NCBI GenBank assembly: GCA_937936695.1
Contig: CALHCK010000125.1
Coordinates: 1-5,105, forward strand
Source: an uncultured Polaribacter sp.
Lineage (GTDB): Bacteria > Bacteroidota > Bacteroidia > Flavobacteriales > Flavobacteriaceae
DNA length: 5,105 nt
Direction of reading: 5' to 3'
Positions 1 through 4,455 of this stretch are shown here, piece after piece. The position numbers were made by a program, and so were the translations under genes. The notes below the pieces were generated by a model. The model made no database searches, was not told where the DNA came from, and saw only the letters and a list, made by a program, of their open reading frames with translations. Each line of letters begins with the position of its first letter. Position 1 is the stretch's first letter.

Positions 1-1
1 A

Positions 2-151
2 ACAGGTATTTTACTTATTACTGTTTTTATTGGAGGGCAAATAGGTAGTAGAATCAGCAATAATTACTTTTCTCCTATTCAACTAAAAAAAGCAACTGCC
101 ATTTTAATTGCATTTGTTAGTTTAAAAATTTTATACAAATACTTGTTTTAA
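2..151 (+). CDS. TauE/SafE-family membrane permease, C-terminal end only (partial)
   Basis: The window opens inside a gene whose last 49 codons can be read, ending in TAA at 149-151. The visible peptide begins with a hydrophobic stretch leading into Gly-Gly-Gln-Ile-Gly-Ser-Arg, continues through a short polar loop (SNNYFSPIQLKK), and finishes with a final hydrophobic helix ending KILYKYLF. This layout of a membrane helix with a small-residue G-x-x-x-G-S/A-R motif, a polar loop and a last helix near the C-terminus is typical of the end of TauE/SafE (sulfite exporter or 4-toluenesulfonate uptake) permeases of the inner membrane. The substrate cannot be told from this fragment. No convincing terminator follows it, so transcription may continue toward the TerC-family gene. 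The family call is from motif recognition over a short peptide. Confidence 0.6.
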   Translation, partial: TGILLITVFIGGQIGSRISNNYFSPIQLKKATAILIAFVSLKILYKYLF

Positions 152-247
152 TTACTTTTTACGCTTTCATTTTTATAGCCTTAAAATAAAATCAGCATTT
201 TTTATGCAAATGTTACTTTATTTTGTAATAAAAGAAGTGTAGAAGCA

Positions 248-276
248 TTTAATTATAATTTGTTTAAATATATTTG
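248..276 (+). promoter_or_regulatory. Probable Bacteroidetes-type promoter of the TerC-family gene
   Basis: TATATTTG at 269-276 matches the Bacteroidetes -7 consensus TAnnTTTG exactly. A weak -33 match (TTTA, 248-251) sits 17 bases upstream. Transcription would begin near 281-283, leaving an A/T-rich leader of about 34 bases before the ATG at 316. The -7 element is solid as a string match, but in such AT-rich DNA one exact match can arise by chance. The rest of the 152-315 gap shows no other clear element, and nothing resembling the yybP-ykoY manganese riboswitch often found before TerC-type genes in other phyla. Confidence 0.45.
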
Positions 277-315
277 ACTTTTAAATATCTAATTTATTAA
301 TCATTAAAAAAAATT

Positions 316-1119
316 ATGTTAGAAAATATTTTCACATTACTAATGCTAGTAATGTTACAGGCTGTTTTAGGTTTTGACAACTTACTATACATTTCTTTAG
401 AATCTAAAAAAGCACCAGAAAACGAACAGAAAAGAGTTAGAAAAGTAGGAATTTTGATTGCTATTGTATTAAGAATTGTACTTTTATTTTTATTAGTTTC
501 AATTATAGGTTACTTTCAAAAACCTTTTTCTTTTTTAACAGGTGGTATAGATGATGTTGTAAAATATGCTTTTAACGGACATAGTATTATTGTGTTATTA
601 GGAGGTGGTTTTATTATTTACACAGCTATTAAAGAAATTTGGCATATGATTGCTACACAAGATTTAGAAAAAGATATAGAAGGAAACGGAAAACGTTTAA
701 AATCTGCAAATGCTGTAATTACAAGTATTGTTATTATGAATTTAGTTTTTTCTTTTGATTCTATTTTAGCCGCAATTGGTTTAACTAGCGAAATAGATAA
801 TGAAACAACTGCTTTTATAATTATGGCAATTGCTATTGTTGCCAGTGGTTTATTAATGTTATTTTTAGCTGATAAAATATCTGTTTTCTTAGCTAAAAAC
901 AGAATGTATGAAGTATTAGGTTTATTTATTCTTTTTATTGTTGGAATTATGCTTGTTACCGAAGGAGGACATTTAGCGCATATTAAATTATTTGGTGAAG
1001 AAATTGTACCTATGAGTAAAACAACTTTTTACTTTGTAATTGCTATTTTAGTAATTATTGATGTAGTACAAGGTAGATATCAAAAGAAATTACTTTCAGA
1101 AAACAATAAAAACGTTTAA
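316..1119 (+). CDS. TerC-family integral membrane protein (YgdQ/YoaE-like)
   Basis: A complete 267-residue protein with about seven hydrophobic helices, near residues 4-22, 44-68, 88-106, 131-155, 163-184, 197-215 and 236-252. Helix 1 carries QAVLGFDN (15-22) and helix 4 carries NLVFSFDS (142-149). These are the two related half-site motifs of the TerC superfamily, normally of the form acidic-x-x-[LF]-[SG]-x-D-[NSA], reflecting its internal duplication. The polar loop at 30-43 (KKAPENEQKRVRK) and the C-terminal helix ending IIDVVQGRYQKK also match this family's layout. Members sit in the inner membrane and have been linked to tellurite resistance, metal-ion export (Alx and manganese) or metalation of secreted proteins; the substrate here is unknown. 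Odd point: the first acidic residue of both half-motifs is an amide (Gln15, Asn142), while Asp21 and Asp148 are kept. The ATG at 316 follows an A-run without a Shine-Dalgarno sequence, as is usual in Bacteroidetes. It is probably transcribed from the promoter at 248-276. Confidence 0.85.
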   Translation: MLENIFTLLMLVMLQAVLGFDNLLYISLESKKAPENEQKRVRKVGILIAIVLRIVLLFLLVSIIGYFQKPFSFLTGGIDDVVKYAFNGHSIIVLLGGGFIIYTAIKEIWHMIATQDLEKDIEGNGKRLKSANAVITSIVIMNLVFSFDSILAAIGLTSEIDNETTAFIIMAIAIVASGLLMLFLADKISVFLAKNRMYEVLGLFILFIVGIMLVTEGGHLAHIKLFGEEIVPMSKTTFYFVIAILVIIDVVQGRYQKKLLSENNKNV

Positions 1120-1126
1120 TTATTTT

Positions 1127-1158
1127 TTTGTTTAATTAAACATTTTTAATTAAATTTG
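1127..1158 (+). promoter_or_regulatory. Strong-looking Bacteroidetes promoter facing an ORF-free region
   Basis: TTTG at 1127-1130 and TAAATTTG at 1151-1158 are separated by 20 bases, which fits the Bacteroidetes consensus TTTG-N17-23-TAnnTTTG exactly at both boxes. It begins only eight bases after the TerC-family stop codon and points away from it. Transcription would start at about 1163-1165. No start codon with a usable frame follows before the terminator at 1242-1271, so the likely product is non-coding RNA. This is the best two-box promoter match in the window, but start-site evidence is lacking. Confidence 0.5.
1131..1154. repeat. Two direct copies of a 10-base palindrome inside a promoter spacer
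   Basis: TTTAATTAAA occurs at 1131-1140 and again at 1145-1154, a 14-base period. Each copy is its own reverse complement. The first is framed as GTTTAATTAAAC (1130-1141). Both fall between, and partly over, the -33 and -7 boxes of the promoter at 1127-1158, so they could be an operator. A/T-only palindromes are common in DNA of this composition, so this may be chance. Confidence 0.3.
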
Positions 1159-1163
1159 AGATA

Positions 1164-1271
1164 TCTTACTATTTTATAGAGACTTATCTGCAACATAAAG
1201 TTGATATAAAATAATAAAAAATAGTCTTTGGGTTGATTATTAAAAACCGTTGTTTAAACAACGGTTTTTTT
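1164..1271 (+). ncRNA. Candidate small RNA, about 108 nt, not recognised
   Basis: The stretch has a two-box promoter at its 5' side (1127-1158) and a strong intrinsic terminator at its 3' end (1242-1271), and contains no ATG on this strand. Between them a folded element is visible. AGAGACT (1178-1184) can pair with AGTCTTT (1223-1229) over seven pairs including one G-U. Inside it, TAT plus CAAC (1185-1187, 1191-1194) pairs with GTTG plus ATA (1200-1206) around an ATAAA loop with a three-base CTG bulge. It does not resemble tRNA, 6S, SRP RNA or tmRNA as far as can be judged. Alternatively it is just the 3' UTR of the TerC-family mRNA, which has no other terminator, or that UTR is processed to yield the RNA. 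The exact 5' end is inferred from the promoter. Confidence 0.4.
1242..1271. terminator. Bidirectional intrinsic terminator, perfect 28-base palindrome
   Basis: Positions 1242-1269 are a perfect inverted repeat: five A, then CCGTTG with TTT, mirrored by AAA with CAACGG and then T. The T-run extends to 1271 on the + strand, and the matching A-run gives a U-tract on the - strand, so it can end transcripts from both sides. On the + strand it ends the TerC-family/candidate-RNA transcription. On the - strand it ends the two-gene unit coming from 2104; the stop codon of the last gene (1270-1272) touches the hairpin base. Confidence 0.85.
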
Positions 1272-1632
1272 ATGCAAAACTATCTTGTAGTCTTTGTATT
1301 ATTATTTGAATAATCCTTCTATTTATTTCAGATTGATTATCGATATAAATTATTATTTCTTCATCAGAAAATTGACCAATTACACAGCCTATAATTTTAT
1401 TTTTAAACTGTATATCTTTTGTTAAAATAGATTTTATAGCTTCTTTTTGTTTTTCTTTTGAAAGACCAACTATTACTTTCTTTTTCTTATCTAAATAATT
1501 ATTAAAAATAGCTATTAATAATGAATGTTGCATCTTTATAACTGGACGCAATACTTCATTCTGAAATTTTTCTATACTTGTTGTTCCTTCATTTACTAAA
1601 TTTAACAAAGTAGGTCTTATTTTTTTATGCAT
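1270..1632 (-). CDS. Conserved flavobacterial small protein of unknown function ('glyoxalase'-labelled family)
   Basis: A complete 120-residue protein, cytoplasmic by its lack of a signal peptide or membrane helix. From memory it resembles a short flavobacterial family with a core of the form EKFQNE-LRP-IK-QH-LL---F--YL (here residues 21-47) followed by a segment like D-QFKN---G-VIGQFS-EE---Y (73-96). Database members of that family often carry the name 'glyoxalase'. I see none of the paired beta-alpha-beta-beta-beta modules or His/Glu metal ligands of the glyoxalase I fold, and 120 mostly helical residues argue against it, so I would not transfer that function. The start ATG (1632-1630) lies inside the end of the upstream gene, an eight-base overlap (ATGCATAA), which suggests translational coupling and a shared task with that protein. 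Its TAA directly abuts the terminator at 1242-1271. Existence as a gene is well supported; function is unknown. Confidence 0.7.
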   Translation of the reverse strand: MHKKIRPTLLNLVNEGTTSIEKFQNEVLRPVIKMQHSLLIAIFNNYLDKKKKVIVGLSKEKQKEAIKSILTKDIQFKNKIIGCVIGQFSDEEIIIYIDNQSEINRRIIQIIIQRLQDSFA

Positions 1633-2104
1633 CTAATAGTTCATTTAATTCTAATTGATAATCGTATTGTAAATCTTCGTGCAATTTATCAATCGCTTTT
1701 TTTATCATTTTTATCTGTGTATCAAAAACTTTTTGTAGTGTAACGCTATTGTTAATAGCTGGTGTTATTTCTTTTAACTTTGTACAAAAATAAAGCAGTA
1801 ATTCTGTCTCTGTTTCTTTCTTTTTAGAATACCTGATATATTTTTTTGTTAATGATAAAATTTTTCTGACACTTTTTCTTATATAATATAAACTCTTTGT
1901 ATTAATAGTAGTAAAAAGAGCATCTAACTCTTCTTTAACAACATTAACATAATCATCTTCATTATGGGCATGAAACAACAAATATGTTAAAAGCTCTTTG
2001 TTTTCTTTTTTAAACTTAGATAAATGTAAACACAACTCTTTTAATTCTTCTTCAGATTTGTAAGACAGTTCGTCTTTTAATTGTTTTACCGTTACAGCTT
2101 TCAT
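1625..2104 (-). CDS. Conserved hypothetical helical protein, first gene of a two-gene unit
   Basis: Not recognised by function. From the ATG at 2104-2102 it encodes 159 residues beginning MKAVTVKQLKDELSYKSEEE. It is rich in Lys, Glu and Leu, with long amphipathic stretches (about 8-45, 70-112 and 121-147) predicting an all-helical soluble protein. No signal peptide, membrane helix or catalytic motif is evident. A longer reading from a TTG at 2122 adds MCKILE, but that codon lies only about 10 bases from the preceding terminator hairpin and leaves little room for a leader, so ATG is preferred. The stop overlaps the start of the following gene by eight bases, so the two are probably co-translated. 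Its N-terminus (QLKDELSYKSEEELKELCLHLSKF style) resembles conserved flavobacterial hypothetical proteins as far as I recall. Transcription must begin in or near the fabV terminator (a -7-like box lies at 2141-2148) or come from read-through. Confidence 0.65.
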   Translation of the reverse strand: MKAVTVKQLKDELSYKSEEELKELCLHLSKFKKENKELLTYLLFHAHNEDDYVNVVKEELDALFTTINTKSLYYIRKSVRKILSLTKKYIRYSKKKETETELLLYFCTKLKEITPAINNSVTLQKVFDTQIKMIKKAIDKLHEDLQYDYQLELNELLDA

Positions 2105-2131
2105 TTCTAAAATTTTACACAAGTTAAAAAG

Positions 2132-2163
2132 AAAACCTCACAAATTTATATTTGTGAGGTTTT
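2132..2163 (-). terminator. Intrinsic terminator after the purC-fabV unit
   Basis: A 14-base-pair perfect stem (2132-2145 with 2150-2163) closes a four-base loop (2146-2149). Its core is CCTCACAAAT with its complement. On the - strand the hairpin is followed by a U-rich tail (TTTTCTTTTT). It begins 28 bases past the fabV stop codon. The T-run at 2160-2164 would also allow termination on the + strand, though no + strand gene needs it. Confidence 0.8.
2141..2148 (-). promoter_or_regulatory. Possible -7 promoter box inside the fabV terminator hairpin
   Basis: Read on the - strand, this is TAAATTTG, an exact match to the Bacteroidetes -7 consensus TAnnTTTG. It spans the loop and inner stem of the terminator at 2132-2163. 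A start about six bases downstream (near 2135) would give a leader of about 31 bases before the ATG at 2104. No TTG or TTTG is found 17-23 bases upstream, so the -33 half is missing and the call is weak. Confidence 0.25.
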
Positions 2164-2191
2164 TAAATGATAATAAATAAATTATTAAATA

Positions 2192-3379
2192 TTATTTAAT
2201 ACTAGGTACAGCTACAACTTCATTAACATCAGCATCATAATCTACACCAGGTACTTTAAACCCAAAAAGGTTGTAAAAATCGTTACTATATCCTTCTAAA
2301 TCTCCTATTTCAGATAGGTTTTCAGTTGATGCAGTTTCCCAAAGTTTTACTACTTCAGCTTGTACATCTTCTCTCATTTCCCAGTCATCAATTCTAATTC
2401 TTCCTTTCTCATCTAAGGCCAAATCTCCACCAAATAAACGCTCGCTATACAAACGCTGAATTTGTTCTATACAACCTTCATGAATCCCTTTTGCTTTCAT
2501 TGTTTTGTACAATAATGAAATGTACAAAGGTATTACAGGAATTGCAGAACTAGCCTGAGTAACTAATGCTTTATTTACAGAAACAAATGCTTTACCTCCT
2601 ATAGATTTTAAATCGTCTGCAATGGTAAAAGCGGTTGCTTCTAAATGATCTTTAGCTGCACCAATTGTACCGTTTCTGTATACTGGTTTTGTTACTTCTG
2701 GCCCAATGTAAGAGTATGCAACTGTAGTAGCTCCTTCAGCTAATAAATTTTCAGCTTGTAAAGCATCTATCCACATTTTCCAATCTTCTCCTCCCATTAC
2801 AGTAACCGTATTTTCTACATCTTCTCCCTCGGCAGGATTAATAGAAACTTCTGATACATTACCTGTATGAAAATCTACTGTTTTGTTAGAAAAAATATCT
2901 CCAATAGGCTTTAAAACAGATTTAAATCTTTTTCCTGAAACAGGATGCTTTCTTACAGGAGAAGCTAAACTGTAAATTACTAAATCTATTTTACCTAAAT
3001 CTTCTTTTATTAAATTTACAACCTCTTGCTTTATTTCATTAGAAAAAGCATCACCATTAATACTTTTTGCATATAAACCTGCTGCATTCGCATGTTTTTC
3101 AAAAGCAGCTGTGTTATAAAATCCAGGAGACCCTGGTCTACCTTCTGTTGCTGGTTTATCAAAGAAAACACCTATTGTAGCTGCATCAGATCCAAATGCA
3201 CTTGTTATTCTTGAAGCTAAACCAAATCCTGTTGAAGAACCAATTACTAATACCTTTTTAGGTCCGTTAATTGCTCCTTTAGATTTTACATATTCTATTT
3301 GATTGATAACGTTTTGCTCGCATCCTGTTGGATGAGACGTTAAACAAATAAATCCTCTTGTTCTTGGTTCTATAATCAT
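2192..3379 (-). CDS. fabV: Enoyl reductase of the FabV/Ter family (NADH-dependent)
   Basis: A complete 395-residue protein, the usual length for FabV (about 395-400). It is a single-chain short-chain-dehydrogenase relative that reduces the trans-2 double bond of enoyl-ACP in the last step of fatty-acid elongation, or of enoyl-CoA in Ter enzymes, using NADH in the cytoplasm. Family marks seen: N-terminal MII-PR-RGFIC--SHP-GCE (1-21); the dinucleotide-binding loop GSSTGFGLASRI (47-58); FFDKP (72-76), where an acidic residue favours NADH over NADPH; NGD with Asp110; MGGEDW (195-200); and the catalytic Tyr-x8-Lys pair Tyr234/Lys243, with Tyr224 also conserved. HEGCIEQ (300-306) and the C-terminal NLFGF--PGVDYDADV are also typical. 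The residue after Lys243 is Asp, and the segment YRNGTIGAAKDHLEAT resembles Treponema Ter more than Yersinia FabV, so the acyl carrier is uncertain. FabV enzymes are known to be relatively triclosan-insensitive. It lies 13 bases after purC with no terminator between, so it is probably co-transcribed. Confidence 0.93.
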   Translation of the reverse strand: MIIEPRTRGFICLTSHPTGCEQNVINQIEYVKSKGAINGPKKVLVIGSSTGFGLASRITSAFGSDAATIGVFFDKPATEGRPGSPGFYNTAAFEKHANAAGLYAKSINGDAFSNEIKQEVVNLIKEDLGKIDLVIYSLASPVRKHPVSGKRFKSVLKPIGDIFSNKTVDFHTGNVSEVSINPAEGEDVENTVTVMGGEDWKMWIDALQAENLLAEGATTVAYSYIGPEVTKPVYRNGTIGAAKDHLEATAFTIADDLKSIGGKAFVSVNKALVTQASSAIPVIPLYISLLYKTMKAKGIHEGCIEQIQRLYSERLFGGDLALDEKGRIRIDDWEMREDVQAEVVKLWETASTENLSEIGDLEGYSNDFYNLFGFKVPGVDYDADVNEVVAVPSIK

Positions 3380-3392
3380 TGTAGTTTTTTTA

Positions 3393-4346
3393 TTAATTTT
3401 TATCAGCTAAAAAAGATGTAACGTTTTTTTCTATTCTATTTAACACGTTATTCGTGTTTGCTTTTACAAAATTTTCGCCAGTAATTTGCTCATATAACTC
3501 TATATATCTATTCGATATTTCTAAAATTTTAGCATCTGTCATTTCTGGTATTTGTTGACCCTCTTTACCCTGAAAACCATTTTCTATTAACCATTGACGT
3601 ACAAATTCTTTAGATAATTGCTTTTGAGATTCTCCTTTATCTTGTCTTTCTTGATATCCTTCTGCATAAAAATAGCGAGAAGAATCTGGTGTATGAATTT
3701 CATCAATTAAAACAATTTTACCGTCTTTTGTCTTCCCGAATTCATATTTAGTATCAACTAAAATTAATCCTCTTTTAGCAGCTATTTCTGTTCCTCTTTT
3801 AAAAAGAGCCCTTGTATAGTTTTCTAAAACAATATAATCTTCTTCAGAAACAATTCCTTTTGCTAAAATATCTTCTCTAGAAATATCCTCATCATGCTCT
3901 CCATTATCTGCTTTTGTAGAAGGAGTAATTAACGGACTTGGAAATTTATCATTTTCTTTTAAACCCTCTGGCATTGGTACACCACATAAAACTCTCTTAC
4001 CTGCTTTATATTCTCTAGCCGCATGACCAGAAACATACCCTCTAATAACCATTTCTACTTTAAAAGGCTCACATAAATGACCAATAGCTACGTTTTCATC
4101 TGGATTTGCAATTAACCAATTAGGAACAATATCTGCTGTATCATTCATCATTTTTGTTGCAATCTGATTTAAAATCTGACCTTTAAATGGTATCTGACGT
4201 GGTAAAATTACATCAAATGCAGACAACCTATCAGAAGCTATCATTACCAACAACTCGTCATTAATATTATAAACCTCTCTTACTTTACCTTTATATACTG
4301 ACTTTTGGTTTAAAAACGTAAAGTTAGTTTCGTTAATAGTATCCAT
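3393..4346 (-). CDS. purC: Phosphoribosylaminoimidazole-succinocarboxamide synthase (SAICAR synthase)
   Basis: PurC joins aspartate to CAIR with ATP to give SAICAR, a late step of de novo purine synthesis in the cytoplasm. The 317-residue protein belongs to the longer form of the family (about 300 residues, as in yeast Ade1) rather than the roughly 240-residue E. coli type. Visible signatures: the N-terminal nucleotide-binding segment YKGKVREVYNI (18-28); SDRLSAFDVILP (38-49); a VIRGYVSGHAAREY region (100-113); the SAICAR-synthetase stretch FPSPLITPSTKAD-GEHDEDIS (135-156), close to the PROSITE pattern; LVDTKYEFG (196-204); and LIDEIHTPDSSRYF (213-226), holding the acidic metal/ATP-site residues and an arginine. 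No key residue appears missing. The ATG at 4346 follows a short A-rich leader of about 23 bases from the promoter at 4375-4409, with no Shine-Dalgarno sequence. It is the first gene of a probable purC-fabV operon. No purine riboswitch or PurR-type operator is visible in the short leader. Confidence 0.96.
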   Translation of the reverse strand: MDTINETNFTFLNQKSVYKGKVREVYNINDELLVMIASDRLSAFDVILPRQIPFKGQILNQIATKMMNDTADIVPNWLIANPDENVAIGHLCEPFKVEMVIRGYVSGHAAREYKAGKRVLCGVPMPEGLKENDKFPSPLITPSTKADNGEHDEDISREDILAKGIVSEEDYIVLENYTRALFKRGTEIAAKRGLILVDTKYEFGKTKDGKIVLIDEIHTPDSSRYFYAEGYQERQDKGESQKQLSKEFVRQWLIENGFQGKEGQQIPEMTDAKILEISNRYIELYEQITGENFVKANTNNVLNRIEKNVTSFLADKN

Positions 4347-4374
4347 TAATTCGTTTTATTGTTTATTTTGATTG

Positions 4375-4409
4375 CAAAAATAACAATTCTAAAACAAAAA
4401 AGAAGTCAA
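4375..4409 (-). promoter_or_regulatory. Promoter of the purC-fabV unit
   Basis: On the - strand, TATTTTTG (4382-4375) matches the -7 consensus TAnnTTTG exactly. TTGAC, beginning at 4409, is a candidate -33 box, with a rather long 24-base gap after its TTG. Transcription would start near 4369, giving a leader of about 23 bases to the purC ATG. The -33 candidate lies in the stem of the terminator at 4397-4434, so the end of one transcription unit and the start of the next share the same DNA. The -7 box is convincing; the -33 box is less so. Confidence 0.55.
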
Positions 4410-4434
4410 CTCTAATTAGAATTGACTTCTTTTT
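4397..4434 (-). terminator. Intrinsic terminator of the upstream partial gene
   Basis: A 13-base-pair stem (4397-4409 with 4422-4434, core GAAGTCAA and its complement) is extended past one C-A mismatch (4410/4421) by three more pairs of the palindrome TCTAATTAGA. It begins 21 bases beyond the stop codon at 4456, and on the - strand it is followed by a T-rich tail. Because both flanks are A/T runs, it could act in both directions. Confidence 0.8.
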
Positions 4435-4455
4435 ATAATTTACTGTTAATCTTTT

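Noticed and set aside
195..207. GCAT-TTTTT-ATGC hairpin as a terminator for the TauE/SafE-type gene
   Set aside because: The stem is only four base pairs and is not followed by a T-run, so it is too weak to call.
152..315. A yybP-ykoY (manganese) riboswitch before the TerC-family gene
   Set aside because: The gap is almost pure A/T, lacks the G-rich conserved core and any paired stems of that riboswitch, and the predicted leader after the promoter is only about 34 bases.
1242..1269. The perfect 28-base palindrome as a recombination or attachment site
   Set aside because: Flanking A and T runs and its position between convergent genes explain it fully as a two-way intrinsic terminator; no mobile genes are nearby.
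1270..1632. Calling the 120-residue protein a glyoxalase
   Set aside because: The label appears to be a database carry-over; no VOC-fold module or metal ligand set is visible in the sequence.
2105..2122. An N-terminal extension (MCKILE) of the helical protein from a TTG at 2122
   Set aside because: TTG is a rare start, an ATG follows six codons later with a reasonable leader, and the TTG lies almost against the terminator hairpin.
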